Shown: piece by piece, positions 23,410 to 34,600 of the stretch
Numbering within the stretch: the stretch's first letter is position 1
Layout of the letters: every line of letters begins with the position of its first letter
Source of the DNA: Hedera helix
Taxonomy: Eukaryota > Streptophyta > Magnoliopsida > Apiales > Araliaceae
Assembly: GCA_947179155.2 (NCBI GenBank)
Contig: OX359280.1
Span: 41,576,555-41,640,554, forward strand
DNA: 64,000 bases
Direction: 5' to 3'
Position numbers and translations under genes: made by a program
Notes under the pieces: generated by a model
Databases searched by the model: none
Told to the model about the DNA's origin: nothing
Seen by the model: the letters and a program-made list of their open reading frames with translations, nothing else

Positions 23410-23615
23410 AGGAAGTACTATATCAATTTTGATTTTTAAAAATAAATTTTTAAATTCAAAATTAATATAAATTTTGTTAATATAAATATAAATATTAAAA
23501 AATATTACTAATTATAAAATTTATTATTTCAAAAACTTAAAAAATTATGTTAATTTTAGAATATTATAAATTAACTTATAAAAAGTCAGCAATAATTAAT
23601 TTTATTTTTTGAAAT
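23410..23615. repeat. Stowaway-like AT-rich foldback MITE, degenerate copy
   Basis: Left CAATTTTGATTTTTAAAAATAAATTT and a right-hand AAAAAGTCAGCAATAATTAATTTT segment are approximate inverted repeats in the same layout as the 7.9-kb copy. The ends are eroded. Confidence 0.35.
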
Positions 23616-24786
23616 GGAAAGATAACCGTTCATTTAATTTGCCGGCCTATGACTTGTAAAGGCTAAAGAGGAACGAGTCAACAAAAGGAGACCAATTACA
23701 CAATTTTTTTCTTCAAAGTTGAAGCAAGCACTACATTATCGTTATCATTAATTATTTATATTGACCAACAATTTCCACCGTAAATTGGAAGTCAATACAT
23801 TTATAGTCAAATTGATGTCCTCTGTCAAAATTGGTGGAAAATATATATCTTCCTTAATCCAATAACAGACAAGCATGCAACTAAACAAAATAAGTACTAC
23901 GTATATATATTGACAACGTAAAATTTTCAGTCATTCGACTCAGTCTTGCATTTGCAGTCCCATTGGCTCAGTCTTGGTATTCCTTAGTTATATGCAGCTA
24001 TCTCTAGTTTAGGTGGCTCATTTTGTTTAAGGGATTTTTTTATTATTATTCTTATGCATGCAGCTTTCATATTTATTGGAAGAATTATAAAATATGAGAT
24101 GACAAAATTCGGTTAAAGATCTTTTCTATGTGATAATTCATGTCCTCTTCATTTCAAAATGGGCGTTCCATTTTTGAAGTTCGTGATTTATTTATAATAT
24201 GTTTCAATTATTTGTTATAGGCATCAAGAAGTCAATAATTACAAGATTTGGTGAATGTACTAGTTGAGAAAAAGCAATGAGTTGGTTAATTAATTTAGAG
24301 TAAAAATATATATTTTTTTCGTTGCTAAAATTTCCACAACAAAGAGAGGAAAACTATAGTCAAAGTGTTTTCATATGCGCCATCACTGGTGCCATAGCTA
24401 GCATCTACCTAGAAGCATAACACAGAGTCACAAAAGTTGAATTATAGCCTAACCGCGATATTATATATAAAATCTTCATTTCATTTACCCCAATAAGGTC
24501 CATTATACCTAATCTTTATGTAAATTTGGATCTATTTAACAAAAAACAAAGAGGTAAAGACCAGGTTAGCTTAGCAACCCCAAATTCATAATATGGAAGA
24601 CAATCTAGCTATGCTTGGGTTGGTTGCCAAAAGGGTAAAGGATGCCTAATTTTCCTTACTTTTCGACCATTTTATTGGCACTCACATATTACATTTAGGG
24701 TTTAAATAAAGGGTTTCTAACTCGTGTTCCCCCAACCTATCATGAGATTTCTATATAATTGATTTTTTGACCTAGTTTCTTTTTAG

Positions 24787-24836
<50 letters not shown>

Positions 24837-24960
24837 CAAAGGTTTGTCAACCACACAATACTAAAAAAAAAGAGTAAATTTTATGTAAATAATACAAATT
24901 AAAAAAAAAATCAACAGTTCCGTGCCGATTAATATTGAACAAAGAATATGTCTAGAATGC
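23616..24960. other. Gene-free AT-rich spacer
   Basis: No coding or RNA gene signal seen. A (TA)n microsatellite lies at about 24790-24832. Confidence 0.5.
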
Positions 24961-24966
24961 ATAGAA

Positions 24967-25391
24967 ATGTCCTAGTTTCTTAAAATAAATTATAAGATTA
25001 TTATTGATTTTTTAAAGTGAACTGAATACATTGTCAAATTCAAAATTGAGATGATTTATTAAAGATTATGAAAAATAAATCTTACAATCAGCAATAATTT
25101 TGAGATAGTTTACAAAATTTATCATTGTATTTACTAAAATTAAAAAATTCATACTAATTTTAAATTTAAAAATGTCTTAGTTGACTATAAAAAGTTAATA
25201 ATAATGTTATATTAACGGACGGAGTAATATAATTTGACGTTAAATGTAATGTTATATATTGACTTGAGATAGTTTACAATATTTATCACTGTATTAATTA
25301 AAATTAAAGAAATTAATGTCAATTTTAAATTTAAAAATATTTTAATTAACTATAAAAAGTTAATAATAATGTTATATTAACGGACGGAGCA
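24967..25391. mobile_element. Stowaway-like MITE with a partial second right end
   Basis: A foldback element (about 24967-25228) ends in ACGGACGGAG followed by TA, its right arm mirroring the left TAAATTATAAGATTATTATTG. A second copy of the right-hand third (about 25265-25391) follows directly and ends in the same ACGGACGGAG, with TATAATTTGACGTT(A/G)A(A/T) after both. This is either a tandem partial duplication or a nested insertion. Confidence 0.55.
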
Positions 25392-26110
25392 TATAATTTG
25401 ACGTTGAATACAAGGCTATACATTGACTTTATCTTCGTGGGCTATATTCTTCCACACAAGTATGTTCCCCCTCTTGCTCCTTTGGAGCTCTCTAGCAATA
25501 TTTTGTATTTTATTAATAGTAGTGGTTTTGTTTTCAATGTTAATGCATGCACTATACATATATATCTAGAGGTAGACAGTAGTACTTTTGATTCACGCTA
25601 AAAACACCATGATTCCATTCCCCCCTTCCTGCTAATATATACACTCAATTGCCTCAATCACACAAAGCCACCAAGCCCTGCGTGCTTCAGATGAAACAAC
25701 CCGCACAGAGAGATGTTTTGTTTGGACTTTAATGCGTGCACCATTCTTTCGTCTTTTTTTCCTTTTGACACGGCTAATGGCACCACTGGCCTCACACCGT
25801 TCAAAATTAAGTCCACGTAAATTAAATAAATAATTAATTAATTAATTAAATAATATAATATTTAATGTGGTTTAATTCTTTATAACCTACTTTATAATCC
25901 ACTTCTGTAATATATATTAATTTTGGCGGAATAATTTTTTATACAGAATAAATTTTTTAAAAAAAAAAAAACTCTCTCTCACAACAATTTAAGATCTAGT
26001 TACACCCTCTCTCAACTTCTGTAATTGTGTTCCATCTATCTCTCTCTAACCAATGTCTCAAACACAAACTCTATTTATAACTCACAACACTAGTTATTTT
26101 CTTTAATGTA
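25392..26110. other. Gene-free spacer
   Basis: No gene recognised; the open frame at 25398-25601 has no domain or ATG context worth noting. It contains an (AATT)n tract near 25832-25848. Confidence 0.45.
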
Positions 26111-26116
26111 ATGAAT

Positions 26117-26279
26117 AAGTATAAATACACAACAATCAAACACTACATCAAACGCTACATCCATTTATACCATTAAAAAGTAGGGCATGACATTAAAATT
26201 CATATTATACTTCACTTTTTAATTATATAAATGGATATAATATTTGATGTAGTGTTTAGTTGTTGTGTAAATAGACTTG
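26117..26279. repeat. Strong 163-bp hairpin, MITE-like
   Basis: Arms at about 26117-26169 and 26225-26278 pair over roughly 53 bases: ACAACAATCAAACACTACAT on the left, ATGTAGTGTTTAGTTGTTGT on the right. The loop segment itself has a further inner inverted pair (ATTAAAAAGT / ACTTTTTAAT with a small offset). No coding sequence. It is probably a short foldback transposon. Confidence 0.65.
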
Positions 26280-27235
26280 TCCCTAATCTAATTAGAACAC
26301 TTTCATATGTAATAAATACACCTACTAAAAATAGAACTATTATGAAAATAATATTCATACCAATTTATATTTATTTTATCATAATAAAATTCGAAAAGTT
26401 ATCTTAGAAACACGTTTCGACAGACGTGTGTGGAATGACATGAAATCGAAAATGGCTTACCAATAATATTATTCATCAGACCCAATATTAGCATTAGTAT
26501 TAAAAACAATTTATCAAATTTATTGAGAACTCAGAACTACTTTGTCTTTTTTTATTTATTTTTTATTTTCTTTCTATGAGAAAAATAATTAAGAAGCAAA
26601 GATAATATTCCATCGGAAGCTACTGATCACTTTTTCATAGACACTGTTTTCCTTTATTTACTTGTAATTATCGAAAACGAATGTGCAAAATCTTCCTTTA
26701 ATATTCTGCGTGATTCTATATATATGTATATATATTCTCGAGATCTTAAATCTAACATATATGCTCCTATGAATTTTATTATCTTGAAAACTTGTGTCAA
26801 CTATTTTATGGGTTTATACATGCATGAACTTGATTTTCAATCAATGACGTTAATTACATCCATTCCACCATGTTAAAATATGAAAATTTGTTTATACCAT
26901 ATCCATAATACACAAAGGTAAAATTTGCTAGGATATATAACTCTTTTTCTTCAAATTAATTCGTAAAAAAGTTGCTTCCAAAATAAAATGGGCCATGTGC
27001 CACCTGCTTCACAATCAAATCTAAAGATGGGCGAATAAATGGATCCAAATTTTGAAACCATAAACATTAGGTCCAAATTTTGGCTACTTAAATAGCATTG
27101 CATATATAAAATGTAAATTAATATAATTTCTCTTATCGAAAATGTAAATTAATATAATTGTGATATAATTGTAAACAATACTTTGGTCAAGACTACTAAA
27201 CTCTCGCACGCATTTCTTTTACCTTTCAACTTAAC
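26280..27235. other. Gene-free AT-rich spacer
   Basis: No coding sequence, RNA gene or defined repeat recognised. Confidence 0.45.
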
Positions 27236-27239
27236 AACT

Positions 27240-27792
27240 GCTTATTCTGTCTTAAATTATAAGATAATTATCAATTTTTAAAAGTTATGTTAAGACATTT
27301 TTAAATTAAAATTTGAGATGATTCTTTAACAATTATAGAATAGTAATAAATATATAAAGAGTAGTACTTACTTTTTAGATAGTTTATGTACAATAGTTAA
27401 GTAGTACTTACTTTTTAGATAGTTTATGTACAATAGTTATTATTGTATCGACCAAAATTCATGAAATTTATGTTAATTTTTAGTTTTAAAATGTGTTAAA
27501 TTGACTTTAAAAAATCAATAATAATCTTATCACCCACTGTTCCGTGTAATTTAATCATTGTTGATTTTTTAAAGTCAATTTAAGATATTTTCAAACTCAA
27601 AATTGTCTTAAATTCTTTTAATTTTAATCAATATAATAATAAATATTGTAGTAAACTATCTAAAAATTATTATCCATTACAAATTTTATTCTTTCATAAT
27701 TTATAATAAATTATCTCAATTTTAAGTTTGAAAATATTTTAAATTAATTTTTAAATATTAAAAATGATCAAGTAATTTAAAATTGAAGGAGT
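27240..27792. mobile_element. Two abutting Stowaway-like MITE copies
   Basis: Copy one (about 27240-27545) starts TTCTGTCTTAAATTATAAGA and ends AATCAATAATAATCTTATCACCCACTGTTCCG. Copy two (about 27535-27792) starts at that same CACTGTTCCGTGTAATTT and ends AATTGAAGGAG followed by TA. Both have inverted halves. Copy one contains a 40-bp perfect tandem duplication (27361-27400 and 27401-27439). Confidence 0.5.
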
Positions 27793-28300
27793 ATATTAAT
27801 GTAAATTAATATATGCATAACAAATTTGACCTCCACCACTATTGCCACATTTCAATCCCCTATAATGTTTTCATCAATGAAGGTGAAAAGAAACATAATA
27901 TGGAAGGAAGTGGTGAAATTTTACCAATGTAAACATTAATAAACTGATCTTAAAAGTTTATTTTTTTTTATTTTGTGCAAATAAAGATTTATTCAAAACA
28001 TACTCAGATATGAAAAAAGTGTCTTATTATATGCCAAGTTTTTAAAATGTTGAAATTATTATGGATAATCCATCACGTTCACTTAAAAGAAGGAAAAGTG
28101 TTGTCTAGCAATGTAAGCAGTTGCATGCAACCATATTATAGATACACACATCATCTGTACGTATATACTGCGAAATAATCACAATCAAAATCAAAATCAT
28201 GCAGATTTTGGTAATTTCCTTTTTTGATCTCCGTATGCCAAATCCATAATTTTTCTCCCTCTTTTTCTAGCTTTTAATGATCGATTCTCAGCCCCTCAAA
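27793..28300. other. Spacer upstream of the SEC16-like gene
   Basis: AT-rich, no gene. The right end probably carries the first, non-coding exon of the SEC16-like transcript. A plausible 5' UTR intron runs from a GTAACC at 28309 to a TTTCAG ending at 28496; this is inferred from splice motifs only. Confidence 0.35.
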
Positions 28301-28664
28301 TGTAATAGGTAACCCCTTTCTCTTTCTTCCGGTAGCAACATTTTATTGGCGATTTATATATATGCATTGAAAGTTAATTTGTCGCTTAATTTGGTTTGAA
28401 TCATTAAAACCCTTGATTTGTTCTAGTGTCTATCACTTTGAATTGTATTTTTATCGACATAATTTATTCATTTTTTTGAAATATGTTATGTTTCAGTTTG
28501 TAAATGATTTATACATTTGCGGAATTTACAAATTTAGCTCCATTGGGTATGTAATACTGGTGAAATTGGTTCTGTTTATATTATGGATTTGATGAATATT
28601 AGGAGGTGTATGTACTACACTTGAATATTTTGAGAGGGAATAAAGGGTTAGGTTTTGGGGATAA

Positions 28665-31600
28665 ATGGCTTCAGTGTCACCTCCATTTGAGGTGGAAGAT
28701 CAGGCAGATGAGGAAATTTTTGATAAACTGGTTGATGATGATGATGATGTTTTAGGAATTAAGGAGTTAGATGAGGCGAAATTGTTGTCAAATTCAAGCA
28801 CAATTGCAATTACTACTGTTGGGGAAAATGTTGGGTTTATGATTAATGCTGAAAAGGGGAACGAGGTCGAGAATTTGGATTGTGGAGAGAAAAATTCTTT
28901 GAAATGTGATAGTGTGGTTGATAGTGCGACGAAAGTAAAAGGTGAATTGGATTGTAAAACCAGTAATAACAATGTGCGAAAAGGAACAGGTGTTAAGGAG
29001 GTTGATTGGAGTGCTTTTAGTTGTAATTCTCGTATTTGTAGTGGTAGAGGAACTGGGTCATGCTCTGAGTTTTTTAATGAATTGGGTGTTAGTTCAGATA
29101 ATTTGTTGGGAGATGTTGTGGATCATTCTGGGGTTTCATCAGAAAATGTTGGCGGTGTTTCTGAAGGTACAGCTGGTTATTCGAGTTCAGTTAATTCTGG
29201 GCAGCATCAAGAAGGCCAAGAATATTTATTGGGTTCTGAACAGGCAATGGATGGCCAGGATAAAAGCATTGAGTATTGGGAAAGCCTCTATCCGGGATGG
29301 AAGTATGATGCTATCGCTGGGCAATGGCATCAGTTGGAATGTTACAATGAAAATGCAAGTGCGCTGCAGAACTATGATACCAATGCCGGGTTAGAAGGTA
29401 ACAGTGTAGTTACAGCGCAACAGTCAAATCTTTCTTATTTTCATCATACAGGTCAGTCTGTTGTGGGAAATGTAGCTGAGGGATATACAGTTGGCGGTAA
29501 TCAAGGTTTACAAGGGAACGGGGGGTACCCAGCACATATGCTATTTGATCCCCAATACCCTGGTTGATACTATGATTCAATTGCCCGAGAATGGCAATCA
29601 TTGGAATCTTACACTGCAACTATAACGCCACAAAAAGTTGCAGATCATGACCAGCATAGTCAAAATGAGAATTTTTCAACAGTTGAACACTTGGCTGGAC
29701 AAAACAATAGCAGTTATGGTAATTTTCGGCAAACTGAGACATCCTGTCCTCAAGCTCTCATGAGAGACCAAGTTATGGGCTGGTTTGGAACTGTAGGCGA
29801 CTACAATAAGCAAATCTTTAATTTGTCACGATCGGAACCAGTGCCCAAGTGTGAGGCTATTAATTTTACTGACAATCAGCTGTTAGAAAATCCTTATAGT
29901 TCAAATTATGATGGGCACAAGTCTTCAGACCAACAGAATCAACAAATGTGGTACAAACCCTCTGTCGCAGCTACTTCATCTGAACAGGCAAGTCCGAGTT
30001 TTGGTAGCACTAACAGGGTTGTTGGGATGCAGAGCTTTACTCTTGATGGAAACTTCTCTCAACATCTTAATCAGCATAAGAACGAACCAAGCCAGCAGAT
30101 TCAACTCTTACAAGCTTACATTGATAATCAGAAGTCACTAACATTTACTCAGCAGCCTGTACAGATTGGCACTCACTTGTTTTCTGCTTCTGCTGAAGGG
30201 AGATCCTCAGCTAAGCATCCTCCACATGCTTTGGTAACATTTGGATTTGGTGGAAAACTCATTGTAATGAAGGATAATGGCTCTCTCCTCACAAATTCAC
30301 CATATGGGAGCCAGGTTTCTCACTTTTCAATTTTTTAGTTCACTTGAACCGCGTTCTTTCTTCAGGACATCAACCTTCTATAATCATCTCATTATTAAAT
30401 GTTTTTACATGTGAAGGACTCAAATGGAGGTGTGATCAGTATAATCAATTTGATAGAACTTTTCTTGGATAAAGATAATTCTTCGTGCATTTGGTTTGGT
30501 GCTCGTGATTATTTTCATTCATTATGCCAACAATCTTTTTCTGGCCCATTGGTTGGTGTGAGTGTTGCAAACAAAGAATTGAATAAATGGATTGATGATA
30601 AGATTGCTAACTGTGGATCACCAGATATGGACTACAGGAAAGGAGAACTCTTAAGGTTACTCTTCTCTTTGCTGAAAATAGCATGTCAGTATAAAGGAAA
30701 GATTCGATCTCCCTTTGGCACGGATCGCACATTGAAGGTAACTTCGATTTTCTTGGTTCCATTACTTTCCTTTGTTTTAGTTTGACATCATTATTATTTT
30801 TAATAACGGTGACAAGAATTACACTTAGGTTCTAGAGTTCTGTTTCAGGTTTTCACCTACCATCACCATATTAGGTCCCCCCCCCCCCCCCCCCCCCCCT
30901 CACCCTTCCCTACGTGTTCCATTGTATGATGCTCACCCGTTTTACATTTTACCCAAAAAATTAAGAAATAATGAAATAAAATATAAACAGGGGAAAATTA
31001 TGTATTGATGGTCGTCCCAAGAAATCTTTTTATCATCTTAATATGCTCAGCTTCACAAATTTAATGATCCTTCCTCAACTGCTAAATGTTATCCATCTCG
31101 TGTCTTTACCAAGACTAGTAATGAAGCCTCAATCCAACTTTTAAGGGCTGGTTTAAATAGCCACTGTATGTTTTCTTTTGGTTGAATTTGATGAATTATA
31201 TTATTTGTCTTTTATTTTCTGGTTGTTGATATTTTTATTGATAATTGTATATTTGTTACTTTATTGTCTAATGATAGATAAACATTATAACTCAGAAACC
31301 CTTCTTATTTGCCATATCTAGTATCTTCTTCAACTGCGTTCCTCGTGGCTCTGACTAGTTTTGCTTTGTTCTTCTTCTGGCTCTCTTTTTATTTCTAGGA
31401 AAGTGATTCTCCAGAATCTGCCGTAGCTGATCTCTTTGCATCTGCTAAAAAAAATGTGAGCAAATATGGTGCTCTTGGTCGTTGCTTGCAGAACTTTCCT
31501 TCTGAAGGGCAGATTCAGGTTGGCAGGAATATTTCATGTGCATAATTTATTCTCTTTTTCTTACTGTCATTTCAAGTTTTTCCTCATTATAAATAACGGT

Positions 31601-34600
31601 GTTGCTTTAGGCTACTGCTCTGGAAGTGCAGAAACTTCTTGTTTCTGGTAGAATAAAAGAGGCTTTACAATTTGCACAAGAAGGCCAATTATGGGGACCA
31701 ACACTTGTTCTTGCAACACAGCTTGGTGATCAGGTTTTTCCATTTCTTTTTTCTAATTTTAGAATGTGGCATGATCTTATCTATCAAAGTAATCCATCAA
31801 CATGTAGAAAGAATGATATCATCTTATTTGATTTTAATATAAAGCTGACCTTGTCTTTTCCCTTCATGTAGTTTTTTGGTGATACAGTGAAGCAAATGGC
31901 CCTTTGCCAGTTAGAAGAAGGTTCACCTTTGAGGACATTATGCCTGCTAATTTCAGGGAAACCTGCAGATGTGTTTTGCAGTTCTGACAGCGCTAGCGGT
32001 TTACCTGCCCAGGTAATATATCATTTGAACATTGGTGCTGAATGAGATTGTGGTTTCACTTTCGGTTAGCTATTGCCATATTGTGATTTGTTTTATCTCC
32101 GTTCTCTATATAATATTACATCATAGGTGATGTTTAATTATGTAAACTAGTAAGGTGTAATATTCCATGTACTGTGTTCTACACATCTTCTCCTCTTTCC
32201 ATACTGTTGTGATTGTATATTAGTAATTTATGTTCTCTTTCAAAAAATTGCATAAAAGTGGGGAAACAAGGAGAAAAGTAAACCACCTAGTTGTTATGTC
32301 CTTGTTTTCTATCTCATACATTTTGTTTTAATAATACCTCTGAATTTTATTACACCCTCTATTCTGTTTTTCCGTTGTACTCCTCATGACATGGCCTTCC
32401 CCATTTATTTCTTGTCGTTCCATATAAACTGCACGTAATAATTACTCTGCTGCAAAAAAAATTCAATTTGTTTTATATTTACTATAATGGTAATGAGGGG
32501 TGAAGTTATTGATTTACAAGCTGTTTATCTGCGCAAGTTCTACTAATTTAATATGAAATGAAATTATAAATTGCAAATGATTTGATTTGACTTGGGTAAC
32601 GGTTTTACTAGTTTTAATGTTTAGTTCTTTGTTATATCATTGGCCTAGTTGGCTTAATGGTAGCAACCTTAGACTTGTCTAGTAAAAGTATTTTGCTAAC
32701 TTGACTAGCTTGCTCATTGAACTTATGAAAATAGTTTGTTCCAAGCATGGGTCATCTTTTGTTAATTGTCAACTGTAGACGACTTAAAAATGTTGGAAAA
32801 TGGAGGCAAGTTGCTAAACCTCATATGTCGATCTTCTTTTAGACAAGGGCTTTCAAAAATTGGACCTAATGATGAAACTTACACGAATTGTCTTATTCTT
32901 CATAGAGTGCTAAGTGCTTACAGTGTTAGGTACTAATATTAGTTCTCTTTCCTTTTTGTCTTCTTAAATTCTGTTCAGACACAGAGAACAAAGAATGCCA
33001 ATGTGCTTGTCCGAAATGTTGGATGAGCATTTGATACCTATTCTTACAATCTTATCTATCATCCATAGTCATCGTTCATGAATTTTGGATGTCCCTTGCA
33101 AATGTTTTTGCTTCTGCATGCTTATATATTTTATCCTGAGATACAGACTGGGGCTCTTGCTAGGCTTCATGACTGGGAAGAGAATTTAGCTATCATTACT
33201 GCTAACAAAACAAAGGATGATGAGCTCGTTATTATTCATCTTGGAGATTGCTTATGGAAGGAGAAGGCCAAGGTATGCTACGTTTACATTAATCAAGTTG
33301 CTTCTTTAAATATTTCTTCTCCATATATTTCTTTTTGCGCTGCTCGTTTTGGCTGCTGAGGAAAATGAAGAAAGAAAGAAAATTTGCTTCAACCAAATAT
33401 GAGAATCTTTCTAGCTAAGTCAAATAATTGTATTAGACTTGGTTAGTTTAGGTTTTACTTTCACATACTAAAATATAATGAGAACTTCAAGAGTCAAAAG
33501 TTGAAATCAAAGTTTCTTATTTTCTTACATTCTCTCAGCAACCAACAGAGTTTTGATAAAATTCTCTTGCCTGTTAATACACAAGATATCGTACAGGTTA
33601 TTGGTGCCCACATATGTTATTTAGTCGCAGAAGCAACTTTTGAATCATATTCAGACAGTGCAAGAATATGTCTTATTGGTGCAGATCACTGGAGATCTCC
33701 TCGAACATATGCTAGTCCCGAGGCTATTCAGGTGTTATTCCCTTCTGTACGACTCATAAGTGAAAGCTCTTTCTTAATGTAGTGAGATAGTATTTAATTT
33801 TCAATAAATGCTTATTCAAAGCGGGGGGGAAATAAAAAATAAGATTTATTTCTCTCAATGCATGCTTCTAATGTGTATGAATGATAAATGATGATAGATT
33901 TTGTATGTAACCCTTACCCTCAAATTAGGTATCTAGTTATTTGGTTGATATAATGTTTTTTACCTTTTGACCAATATAAGGTCAAAATTGTATGCTTTTA
34001 ATGTGTTCTTTAATTTGGAATTTCTTGAATGATGTAACTGAATCAGTATCTAATAATCTTGGCAGAGAACAGAATTATATGAATACTCAAAGGTTCTTGG
34101 AAATCCTCAGTTTCTTCTATTACCCTTTCAGCCATATAAGCTTATCTACGCATTCATGCTCGCTGAAGTTGGAAAGCTTTCAGAATCTTTAAGGTGAGTA
34201 TTATTGTTCACTTTATGGTTTGTGAGCATTTAGCTTCCCTTTTGTGAAATGATATGTTGGCTTAGGTACTGTCAAGCTATTTTAAAGTGTTTGAAAATCG
34301 GGCGAGTTCCAGAAGTAGACACGTGGAAAAATTTAGTATCATCTCTTGAGGAGCGGTTACGGATCCACCTGCAGGTTATCTAACTATTTCTTCTTGTTTG
34401 TTAAACTATTGTTGTGGATTCTCTATAAAGGCAAATTTACAGGGTGGTTACAGTGCTACTATGGCTCCATCAAAATTGGTTGGAAAATTGCTCAACTTAT
34501 TTGATAGTACTGCTCATCGTGTCGTTGGAGGCCTTCCTCCACCTGTACCATCAACATCACATAGTGGTGCTCAACATAAACATGAACGCCAAAAACTAGG

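Noticed and set aside
32640..32700. tRNA-like word GGCTTAATGGTAGCAACC in a SEC16-like intron
   Set aside because: It resembles an A box, but no anticodon stem, T arm or B box (GGTTCGAATCC type) follows, so neither a tRNA gene nor a clear SINE can be supported.
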